Made by a program: the position numbers and the translations under genes | The notes under the pieces: model-generated | What the model was told of the DNA's origin: nothing | Databases searched by the model: none | Seen by the model: the letters and a program-made list of their open reading frames with translations, nothing else | Source: CAZUCD01 sp964618855 | GTDB lineage: Bacteria; Sumerlaeota; Sumerlaeia; SLMS01; JANRJK01 | DNA length: 6,247 nucleotides | NCBI GenBank assembly: GCA_964618855.1 | Contig: CAZUCD010000193.1 | Location: 1 to 6,247, forward strand | Direction: 5' to 3' | Part shown: positions 1 through 5,304 of the stretch, one piece after another | How the letters are laid out: each line of letters begins with the position of its first letter | Position numbering within the stretch: position 1 is the first letter of the stretch

Positions 1-120
1 ACCTGTTACTGACCAGTTCGCCACTTTACTCAGGGGCCGAAGCCCCCTTTCTCGTTCGACTTGCATGCCTAATCCACGCCGCCAGCGTTCATTCTGAGCC
101 AGGATCAAACTCTCCGTAGA
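1..120 (-). rRNA. rrs: 16S ribosomal RNA, 5' end only (runs off left edge)
   Basis: The minus strand carries the universal start of small-subunit rRNA, AGAGTTTGATCCTGGCTCAG (113 down to 94), followed by AATGAACGCTGGCGGCGTGG and ATTAGGCATGCAAGTCGAAC. A short helix-6 hairpin with a CTTCGG loop (around 36-52) comes next, then GTGGCGAACTGGTCAGTAAC. Aligned to E. coli numbering, base 8 falls at 113, so the mature 5' end is about 120; the exact processing site cannot be read from sequence. The GGCGTGGATTAGGCATGCAA stretch is what I remember from Planctomycetota 16S genes. Only about 120 of ~1500 bases are present because the window cuts the gene. Confidence 0.97.
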
Positions 121-135
121 GGTGTAATCCTTGGT

Positions 136-163
136 GCAAGGGCTGCCCCGAGGGGCAGCTTGC
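136..163 (-). other. Leader hairpin just upstream of mature 16S
   Basis: GCTGCCCC (142-149) is complementary to GGGGCAGC (152-159), giving at least a 7-bp GC stem with a four-base loop. The outer arms GCAA (136-139) and TTGC (160-163) extend it past a two-base bulge. It ends about 16 bases before the 16S 5' end, so it probably helps fold or process the pre-16S leader. There is no U-tract after it, and it lies inside an rRNA transcript, so it is not a terminator. Confidence 0.6.
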
Positions 164-184
164 GAAACACAACCGGACCGTGCG

Positions 185-198
185 GCGTCCGAAGACGC
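185..198 (-). other. Leader hairpin with C(UUCG)G tetraloop
   Basis: On the minus strand the sequence is GCGTC-TTCG-GACGC. This is a perfect 5-bp stem closed by a C-G pair over a UUCG loop, one of the most stable RNA tetraloops and common in structural RNAs. It lies between boxA and the 16S 5' end and is best read as part of the folded rRNA leader. Confidence 0.6.
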
Positions 199-270
199 GC
201 ATCAATCCGGAGAAATTGCGCAGGCTCGAAGTCATCCGTCCTTGGGGACGGCGACTCGCACTCATCTCTG

Positions 271-288
271 CCCAGTTTTCAAAGAACA
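271..288 (-). promoter_or_regulatory. boxA-like rRNA antitermination site
   Basis: The minus strand reads TGTTCTTTGAAAACTGGG. It closely resembles the boxA motif (TGCTCTTTAACA-type and the TGTTCTTTGAAA forms) found in rRNA leaders, where NusB and NusE (ribosomal protein S10) bind nascent RNA and make RNA polymerase resistant to termination. Its place, about 105 bases after the inferred transcription start and 150 before 16S, is right for this role. No convincing boxB hairpin sits immediately before it. Confidence 0.7.
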
Positions 289-366
289 GGGCCTCAGGAA
301 CGGATCCTTGGGCTTTCTGTTTGTTCAGGGCGCGCGTTCCGCCCTGGCGACCCTCGCGGCTTTCGT

Positions 367-381
367 GAGCACCGTGTGCTC
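367..381 (-). other. Short hairpin near the start of the rRNA transcript
   Basis: GAGCAC (367-372) and GTGCTC (376-381) are perfect complements across a three-base loop. Beyond one mismatch, two more pairs can form (364-365 with 383-384). It would lie about 12-26 bases into the rRNA transcript. Its function is unknown; it may protect the 5' end or form part of the leader fold. Confidence 0.4.
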
Positions 382-399
382 TCGTTGCGAGGGGCGCGA

Positions 400-429
400 A
401 GTAGAGGCGTTGACGTGTTGCCGGGTCAA
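400..429 (-). promoter_or_regulatory. Predicted sigma-70 type rRNA promoter
   Basis: On the minus strand, TTGACC (429-424) serves as the -35 box and TCTACT (405-400) as the -10 box, matching consensus at 5 of 6 and 4 of 6 positions with an 18-base spacer. The bases after the -10 box (TCGCGCCCC) form a GC-rich discriminator typical of stringently controlled rRNA promoters. A-tracts sit directly upstream. Transcription should start near 393. Placement upstream of a boxA leader and 16S strongly supports it. The -10 box is imperfect, so its register could be off by one. Confidence 0.7.
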
Positions 430-430
430 C
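409..430. repeat. Inverted repeat GTTGAC-N10-GTCAAC across the -35 box and spacer
   Basis: GTTGAC (409-414) and GTCAAC (425-430) are perfect 6-base inverted copies whose centres are 16 bases apart. One arm contains most of the -35 hexamer of the rRNA promoter and the other lies in the spacer. Such a palindrome could be an operator for a dimeric regulator, or chance created by the -35 sequence itself. No regulator is identified. Confidence 0.35.
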
Positions 431-433
431 GCA

Positions 434-461
434 TTTTTTCGCGCTGCGCTGTTTTTTTTTT
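434..461 (-). promoter_or_regulatory. UP element: two phased A-tracts upstream of the rRNA promoter
   Basis: On the minus strand there is an A6 run at 439-434 and an A10 run at 461-452, placed about 41-46 and 59-68 bases upstream of the inferred start. The run midpoints are roughly two helical turns apart. This is the position bound by the C-terminal domains of the RNA polymerase alpha subunit at strong rRNA promoters. The tracts stand out against GC-rich surroundings. The longer run is slightly more distal than a classic UP element. Confidence 0.6.
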
Positions 462-687
462 CGAGCCGCAACCCGGGGGTTGGGTCGAAGGGCTGAAGCG
501 CCGGTCATTCTGGCCTTCCTGCCCCTCGCGCTTGCCGGTGACGTTGTCGTCATCTCGCAGCGCGATTTCGTAGTCCACTCGATGCCCCCCCCGTGGGTCA
601 AGTCCCTATTTTTTCATAAAAAGCTTCAGTGGCTGCAGAGCATTGAAAGCAAACGGGTTGCAACTGTGCTTTATTTCACGATTCCCC
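462..687. other. Gene-free junction between phage hub gene and rRNA promoter
   Basis: No credible gene lies here. The part next to the hub gene (about 604-685) is clearly richer in A and T than the rest of the window, with runs such as TTTTTTCATAAAAAG near 609-624. It holds no convincing GC stem followed by a U-tract on the minus strand, so the hub gene has no obvious terminator. A run of eight C (585-592) and a weak promoter-like site occur in the middle. No integrase attachment site, tRNA or recognisable direct repeat was seen. Confidence 0.6.
571..601 (-). promoter_or_regulatory. Possible second, upstream rRNA promoter (weak)
   Basis: On the minus strand TTGACC (601-596) repeats the -35 box of the main promoter exactly and is also preceded by an A6 run (minus-strand AAAAAATAGGGAC upstream). 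rRNA operons often have tandem promoters. However, the best -10 candidates (TGGACT or GGACTA, 577-571) match consensus poorly and need an 18-19 base spacer, eight bases of which are a G run. It is recorded as a candidate only. Confidence 0.25.
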
Positions 688-3600
688 TCACAGTCGCCTC
701 GAATTCCTCGCAGCACCGCAGATTTCAAGCCCTGCGGACGTCAGCCTCCACACGGTTTCGGTGCCCGCCGGGCATGCGGAAACCACCCCCGCGGCGGCGT
801 GCCAAACGGGCCCCGCGCCCGCTCCTGGAGCAGCCATCGTCGTGATCGCGTGCGTCGTGAGCACGCTTCCGGCGGCGGCGATCCGCACGGCGGAGCCTTC
901 CTCCCCCTCCACCGCTCCCAGGAGGAGCTCCCCACCGGCATCGATTTCCACGGGAGCCGCTCCCGGAGCGGTCATCGGTGCTGTTTCGATCGCGCCCGCC
1001 GCGGCGAAGTTCCCCGCCGCGTCGATCTCCGCGACGATCCTTCGATCGTGGGTGAACAGGATGGCGCGCCCGGCCGGGGCGTGGGCGATCAGCCACGATC
1101 CCTGCGCCCAGAGCGGTTCCAGGGTGTTCGTGGAGTCGAGCTCGACCTCGAATCGCCCGGCTTCACGGCGCGTGGAGCGCACGATGCCGTGGTGCCCGTC
1201 GGCGTGGCGCATGCCGTCCCCGGGAAGGGGGATGGGCTCACCCGGTGCATGCTCCCTGCGCATGCTGGCCCGGCCCCGCGAGCACCACATCTGCGCGGCG
1301 CGCAGTGTTGCCTCCCCGCCCGCGTCCACCCATCGCGCGTTCGCGACCCCGGCGGCGTCGGCGTCGTCCTCTGTCCACGCCAAGCCGGGCGAGTTTGCCG
1401 CGAGGAGCACGCGCGGCGGCCGGGCGGCCCCCGGGGCCGTCCCCGAAATTCGAAGGGCCGTGAATCCCGAAACCGACGCGGGCGCCTCCGGTGTCTCCAC
1501 GGCCTCGGGCGAAAGTGGCAGCGCCCGCGGCACCCATCCGTTGGGGCCGTGGACGAGGATCGTCGCGGCCTCGCCGCATGACGCCGCGAGCGCCCCGGCG
1601 ACGGTTCGCGCGTCCGCGACGACAGCGCGGTACCGCACGCCGTGGTCGTCGACCCGCGCGGAAGCTTCCTCCCACGCGGCCTCGGCGTCGTCGGCCACCG
1701 TGAGGCCCGCGAAGTCGCCACCCTCGAGCAGCAGCCTGGCAACTTCGATCGGATGGGCGGTGCCGTCCGCGGAGGCGAGGCGTCCCTCGACGGTTGCGGC
1801 GATTTCCGACGTTGGTCGAACCGCCGCGGGGAAGCCCTCGATGCGCCAGTGGACGCGGGCGATCGCCGCCGGTGCGTAGGCGGGGGCATCCTCAAGCTCC
1901 ATGCGGACGCGGAACCTCGGTGCGGCGCCGTCGAATGCCGCCCAGTCGAATGGTCCCTGAAGGAATTCGGTGAAGTCCACATGGAGGAGCCGCTGGGAGG
2001 CTCGCACGCCAAGGGGCGTCGCCTGCGCTGGCGACGCGATGCCGACGTCGATCCAGGCCTCATGCAGTTCGATGGTGCCGTCGAAGTGTGCGATGACCTC
2101 GACCGTCAGCGCGGCCAGCAGAGCGCGCGCGTCCATGGGTGCCGCGAGCTCCACGGGAAACTCCGCCAGCTCCGGGGTCGCACCCGGGGCGATGGAGTCC
2201 GACTCGATGTCCAGGCCGTCCCCGTCGGCGGCGCGGATCTTGAACTTCGCGCCGTCGGGGCTTGCGACGAGGAGTCCGATGCGGAGGTTCATCACGGGTT
2301 CAGCCTCGCCTGGCCAGGGGCGCACCGCGCGTAGCTCCAATGTTTCGTCGCTGCCGGAGCGCACGCAGATGGCCGGCGAGCCGGCGGCGATGCCGTCGAG
2401 CGCTGCGGCGGGGCTGCTCCAGCCGCCAGTCGCCGCGAACACATCGAAGCGCCACGGGCGCGCCGCCAGCGGGGCAACGGCCAGGTTTCCATCCGCGAGC
2501 AGGCCGACCAGGTCCGCGACCTCCTCCGCGAACGAGAAGGTCTTCTCGACCGATGCGCCGTCGCGCGTGACGGTCACGCGCAGGAGCGTGTCCGCATCCC
2601 AGCCCGCGTGGGGTGTCAGCTCGAACGCGAGGCAGGCGCTTGCGATGCGGTCGTGCCGCCACAGCGTCCGCGCCAGGTTGCCGACCCAGTCCGCCTCCAG
2701 CACGGCGTGCGAGGAGCTGAGGATGGCGCCCTGGGACTGGTCGTGGGCGGAGAATGCCTGCGCCCCGCGGAGGGCGTTGGAGGCGCCCGTGAGCGACCAG
2801 TGGCCCGCGTAGCCGAACAGCGCCGACCTCACGGCGGCGACGCTGGACTCCGTGCGCTCGGTCGGCATCACGAGCCCGCGCAGCAGCGTCGCGTCGCGGC
2901 CGTGGAACTCCTCGACGGACGCCGTGAGGCCCTCCACGGGCGGTCCTCCGGGTTCCCGTGCCGCTGTGACCAAGACCACTTCGGCGGGGTGGTCGCACGC
3001 CAGCCACGCGATGCCCCCGACGTCCAGAAGCCACACCTCGGCACGATCCGGATGGTCGCGCCGGGTGTACCTCGTCACGGGATGACCTTCGCTCCCGAGC
3101 TGGTTGCCGCCCTCGATGACGTCGAAGAACACGACTTCGTCCGCGACCTGGACGGCTCCCGGCGCGGACCAATCGACGGTCTCGCGCAGTTGGACGACAT
3201 CAGCGTCGTGCGCGAGCGGCCCAAGCAGCCGGTTGCGTTCCGCCGGAGCCCGCAGCAGCACCGGCCGCACGCCCTGGCATGTCCCGAAGACCTGCGGGAG
3301 CCATGTGCCCGGCGGCGCGGAGGAATGGCCCGGCAGCGCGGCGAGGTCGCGGCACATGCCGACGTGTGAGCCAGGCACTTCCACCTCCGCGCGAAGCTCG
3401 AGCAGGCCTCCGGCCACAAGGTCGGCGGACCGCGCGGCGCCCTCCCAAAGGAGCAGGTCGGGGAAGTCGCCGGGCTCCGCGGCCACGCGCAGGATGCGAA
3501 CCATGGCCGGGCGCCGCGCCGACGCGACAAGCCTCGCGAGCTCCAACGCCCCAACCGCGCCGGGGGCCAGAAGGAGCCGTGCCTCACCCCACGCCAGCGC

Positions 3601-3750
3601 CACCAGCCCACCACTCCAAGAAAGCCCGGCCCCATGGCCGAAGTCCGGGGGCGCCGCGAGGTGGGCGCTTCCCCACGGGGGCACGTCCCCAACTTCGACC
3701 CGCCAGGACCGCCAGTCCGCCACGTTTGCCTCGGGAAATGCGGTCGGCAT
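688..3750 (-). CDS. Large phage tail hub/tip-like structural protein
   Basis: This is a 1020-residue predicted virion protein. Residues 149-166 (TWLPQVFGTCQGVRPVLL) resemble the 'P-V-YG...GV-PVLL' segment near the N-terminus of many phage tail-associated proteins. Residues ~655-745 follow the pattern of hub domains in gpJ/gp27-like tail-tip proteins: a helix (IEVARLLLEG), then a DDHGVRYRAVVADARTVAGA stretch, then a beta segment ending HGPNGW. Residues ~810-870 look like the domain that follows there. The last ~140 residues are Ala/Gly-rich with short beta repeats (AEIDAAGNFAAAGAIE), as in fibre or tip ends. No signal peptide or membrane segment is seen. The open frame extends 157 codons further upstream, but ATG 3750 is chosen because it has a strong GGAGG site and overlaps the previous stop as TGATG, implying translational coupling. 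It is the last gene before the rRNA operon. The tail-structural role is likely; the exact hub role is inferred from remembered patterns. Confidence 0.6.
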   Translation of the reverse strand: MPTAFPEANVADWRSWRVEVGDVPPWGSAHLAAPPDFGHGAGLSWSGGLVALAWGEARLLLAPGAVGALELARLVASARRPAMVRILRVAAEPGDFPDLLLWEGAARSADLVAGGLLELRAEVEVPGSHVGMCRDLAALPGHSSAPPGTWLPQVFGTCQGVRPVLLRAPAERNRLLGPLAHDADVVQLRETVDWSAPGAVQVADEVVFFDVIEGGNQLGSEGHPVTRYTRRDHPDRAEVWLLDVGGIAWLACDHPAEVVLVTAAREPGGPPVEGLTASVEEFHGRDATLLRGLVMPTERTESSVAAVRSALFGYAGHWSLTGASNALRGAQAFSAHDQSQGAILSSSHAVLEADWVGNLARTLWRHDRIASACLAFELTPHAGWDADTLLRVTVTRDGASVEKTFSFAEEVADLVGLLADGNLAVAPLAARPWRFDVFAATGGWSSPAAALDGIAAGSPAICVRSGSDETLELRAVRPWPGEAEPVMNLRIGLLVASPDGAKFKIRAADGDGLDIESDSIAPGATPELAEFPVELAAPMDARALLAALTVEVIAHFDGTIELHEAWIDVGIASPAQATPLGVRASQRLLHVDFTEFLQGPFDWAAFDGAAPRFRVRMELEDAPAYAPAAIARVHWRIEGFPAAVRPTSEIAATVEGRLASADGTAHPIEVARLLLEGGDFAGLTVADDAEAAWEEASARVDDHGVRYRAVVADARTVAGALAASCGEAATILVHGPNGWVPRALPLSPEAVETPEAPASVSGFTALRISGTAPGAARPPRVLLAANSPGLAWTEDDADAAGVANARWVDAGGEATLRAAQMWCSRGRASMRREHAPGEPIPLPGDGMRHADGHHGIVRSTRREAGRFEVELDSTNTLEPLWAQGSWLIAHAPAGRAILFTHDRRIVAEIDAAGNFAAAGAIETAPMTAPGAAPVEIDAGGELLLGAVEGEEGSAVRIAAAGSVLTTHAITTMAAPGAGAGPVWHAAAGVVSACPAGTETVWRLTSAGLEICGAARNSRRL

Positions 3751-4748
3751 CAGAGCCCCTCCAGGAAGGCGTCGAGTTCGTCCACGCGCACGGCCCGCAT
3801 GCGGAGGGTCGCGGCCGAGCGGCGTGGCGGGCCGGAAGGCGCTGAGTATGCCGAGGGCGCGACAGCGAGTATGCCCCCGGTCCCGTCGAGGTGGAGGAAC
3901 TGCGCCTGCGTTTCCGAGAGCGCGAGCAGGCCCTCGATCGCGTCCGTCGTAAGGGGTAGCTCGAACGTGATCCGCATGGTGCGGGGCCCGACGATTCCCG
4001 CCGACCAGCGGCCATCGAGGCGCACCTCCGTCGTGCGCCAGTCCGGGAACTCCTCGTGCGTGGTTGCCTGCGTCCCGCGCGGAAGCACGACGATCCCCGC
4101 GGCTGTCGCGAGTTGCGTCCCCACGGGGAGGTCCACCTCGAGCGGGAGGACGAGGTCGTTCCGGCCGGGCTCGGACGCGACGATCACCCCGAGGTCGCGC
4201 GCGCCGATTGTCGGGTGCCACGCAAGGATGCGTGCGCCGGGTTCGAGCGTGTCCAGCTCATCGAAGTGCACGTCATCGGCGAGCGCGCCCGATGCGACTT
4301 CCCCGGCGTCCTGAAGCGATGCCGCGAGGGAGGGGAGCCTGGCGGGACTGCGTCCCTCGGACGCGAACCCGACCTCGCGCACCATCTCCTCCCACGCGAG
4401 CACCGTGGATTCCGTCCGTGCGATCCTGCCTCCGACAGGCCGGAGCCCATCGATGGCGCCCAGTGCGTGCCGCAGTGCGCCGATCGCGGCGAAGAGCCCG
4501 CCTTCGCCATCCCCGATCCGGCGCGCTTCGGCGGAGCCCGCCGCGTCCTCCAGGAGCACGATCGACCACTCGACGGCGTCGGCGGAGGCGTCCCACGCGA
4601 CGATGCGCAGGATGGCGGCGGGGCCGGGGATCGTCCGCAGGCGGAGCAGCGTGGCCAGGTCCCGCGCGTCCGCCACGACGGCGTGTCCCGGCAACGCGGA
4701 TTGCAGCGCGGCGAGCAGCGACTGCTCGCGTTCATGGATGAGCGGCAT
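3750..4748 (-). CDS. Two-domain phage neck/tail-completion protein, gp37-like N-terminus
   Basis: The product has 332 residues. Residues 1-127 begin with an amphipathic helix (HEREQSLLAALQSALPGHAV), then beta strands (AAILRIVAW, EWSIVLLED), a helix (GGLFAAIGALRHALGAIDGL) and a final strand. This layout fits small neck or tail-completion proteins such as Mu gp37 (DUF1834), and the gene follows a gp36-like gene as gp37 does in Mu. Residues ~130-170 look like a linker. Residues 171-332 form a beta-rich second domain (GARILAWHPTIGARDLGVIV, WRTTEVRLDGRW, GPRTMRITFELPL, then a helix and FLHLDG) recalling distal-tail or adaptor proteins; its identity is uncertain. ATG 4748 has GAGG five bases upstream and lies 36 bases after the previous stop. 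The stop overlaps the next start as TGATG. A virion role is likely from context; both domain names are inference. Confidence 0.6.
   Translation of the reverse strand: MPLIHEREQSLLAALQSALPGHAVVADARDLATLLRLRTIPGPAAILRIVAWDASADAVEWSIVLLEDAAGSAEARRIGDGEGGLFAAIGALRHALGAIDGLRPVGGRIARTESTVLAWEEMVREVGFASEGRSPARLPSLAASLQDAGEVASGALADDVHFDELDTLEPGARILAWHPTIGARDLGVIVASEPGRNDLVLPLEVDLPVGTQLATAAGIVVLPRGTQATTHEEFPDWRTTEVRLDGRWSAGIVGPRTMRITFELPLTTDAIEGLLALSETQAQFLHLDGTGGILAVAPSAYSAPSGPPRRSAATLRMRAVRVDELDAFLEGL
3758..3762 (-). promoter_or_regulatory. Shine-Dalgarno site fixing the start of the hub-like gene
   Basis: GGAGG on the minus strand lies 7 bases before the ATG at 3750-3748, inside the last codons of the upstream gene. 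It is the clearest ribosome-binding site in the window. It decides the start of the 1020-residue protein against the much longer open frame that continues to 4221. Confidence 0.75.
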
Positions 4749-4784
4749 GGGGGCCTCGCCCTGTGGGTTGGTGGTGCGCCCTCG

Positions 4785-5177
4785 TCAGAGCCGTTGCAGC
4801 GAACCCGGCGGAAAGGTGCGGTCGTGGGGCTCGTGCGTGCAGGACGACTGCGCGCGCGAGAGCGGATGCGCGCCGCCGCCGACGACCCGGGCGAGCTCCC
4901 GGGCCCGGCGGGCTCGTTCGACCCAGTGGGGCGGCACGGGCTCGCGGCGGCGCTCGTAGAGGCGGAGGACTGCGAGCGTGACGACGGCGTCCCCGAGCGC
5001 GGGGGACTGTTCCGGCGCGACGCCTGCGCGCATCGACTCCGCAGCGACTTCGCGGGCGGCCGCGTCGATCACGGCCGCAACGACGAGGGCATCCGCCTCT
5101 CCGTCGCGGTCATCGTCCGCCAACGCGCGCACCACGTCGGCTCCAGCGGCGGAGTTGAGATCATCGATTGTGGGCAT
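4785..5177 (-). CDS. Mu gp36-like (DUF1320) head-completion/connector protein
   Basis: The product has 130 residues. It opens MPTIDDLNSAAGADVVRALA, followed by the acidic DDDRDGEADA stretch (21-30) and a helix (LVVAAVIDAAAREVAAESMR). A second helical region (62-76, GDAVVTLAVLRLYER) and a third (85-99) complete it. This order (short N-terminus 'T-DDL', a D-R-D-G-acidic motif, helical bundle) is characteristic of the gp36/DUF1320 phage family. The C-terminal ending HDRTFPPGSLQRL resembles the R-x-F-x-x-x-x-L tail often seen there. Family members are thought to act at the head-tail joint. Length is slightly under the family norm. It sits directly after the capsid gene, as expected. No good Shine-Dalgarno precedes ATG 5177; the start is chosen because the family begins this way. 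Confidence 0.8.
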   Translation of the reverse strand: MPTIDDLNSAAGADVVRALADDDRDGEADALVVAAVIDAAAREVAAESMRAGVAPEQSPALGDAVVTLAVLRLYERRREPVPPHWVERARRARELARVVGGGAHPLSRAQSSCTHEPHDRTFPPGSLQRL

Positions 5178-5188
5178 GGGAGGGACTC

Positions 5189-5229
5189 GTTCAGGGCCCG
5201 AGGTCAGAGTTCAGGGGCCGGAGGTCAGA
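5189..5229. repeat. Two tandem ~20-base repeats in the capsid-gp36 spacer
   Basis: The unit GTTCAGGGCCCGAGGTCAGA (5189-5208) is followed at once by a 21-base copy (5209-5229) that differs by one substitution and one inserted G. A decayed third copy is visible around 5238-5254 (GTTTGGGGCCGGGTGTC). Similar 'ACCTCTGACCTC'-like low-complexity intergenic DNA is, to my recollection, common between planctomycete genes, so this may be host-type spacer DNA and not phage-specific. Confidence 0.7.
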
Positions 5230-5241
5230 GGTAAGAGGTTT

Positions 5242-5292
5242 GGGGCCGGGTGTCGGGCAGGGAGCAGTATCTGCTCCCCGGTCCCCGGCCCC
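5242..5292 (-). terminator. Strong nested hairpin after the capsid gene; possible attenuator
   Basis: An inner stem GGGAGCAG (5260-5267) / CTGCTCCC (5271-5278) with a TAT loop is enclosed by an outer perfect 9-bp stem GGGGCCGGG (5242-5250) / CCCGGCCCC (5284-5292). On the transcript it begins 12 bases after the capsid stop codon. It lacks a following U-tract, so full intrinsic termination is doubtful. A partial stop or an mRNA-stabilising 3' end would fit the need for far more capsid protein than connector. Function is inferred from position and structure alone. Confidence 0.45.
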
Positions 5293-5304
5293 CGGCCCCT
5301 GTTT

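Larger units (their letters stand above)
121..393 (-). other. Transcribed leader of the rRNA operon (pre-16S 5' spacer)
   Basis: This is the roughly 270-base stretch between the inferred transcription start (~393) and the mature 16S end (~120). It contains no credible gene. It holds three hairpins and a boxA antitermination site, listed separately, which is the usual content of a bacterial rRNA leader. The left-most part should base-pair with the spacer beyond 16S to form the RNase III processing stem, but that partner lies outside the window. The transcription start is estimated from the -10 position and was not observed. Confidence 0.75.

Noticed and set aside
136..163. Intrinsic terminator
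   Set aside because: The hairpin is GC-rich but has no U-tract on either strand and lies within the rRNA leader, so a processing or folding role is more likely.
89..601. 170-codon open frame on the minus strand across the rRNA leader
   Set aside because: It runs through the rRNA promoter, boxA, leader and into the 16S 5' end. Its residues are low-complexity and basic with no family resemblance, as expected for chance reading in GC-rich DNA.
604..640. Possible terminator for the hub-like gene in the AT-rich stretch
   Set aside because: The self-complementary TTTTT/AAAAA arms are AT-only with a very short loop, and the nearby CTGCAG and AAGCTT are only short palindromes. No GC stem followed by a U-run is present on the minus strand.
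643..1879. Long plus-strand open frames (for example 312 and 372 codons) opposite the hub-like gene
   Set aside because: Long antisense frames are common in high-GC genes. Their translations are Arg/Ala/Pro-rich without recognisable domains or starts.
3751..4221. 157-codon upstream extension of the hub-like gene
   Set aside because: It overlaps the well-supported 332-residue gene in another frame, is extremely Arg/Pro-rich (typical shadow reading), and the ATG at 3750 has a good ribosome-binding site.
5189..5229. CRISPR array
   Set aside because: The two copies are directly adjacent with no spacers and are degenerate; no cas gene is present.
4056..5234. 392-codon plus-strand open frame spanning two phage genes and the spacer
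   Set aside because: It crosses antisense to the gp37-like and gp36-like genes, both of which have family or context support, and reads through the spacer repeats; its composition is that of a shadow frame.
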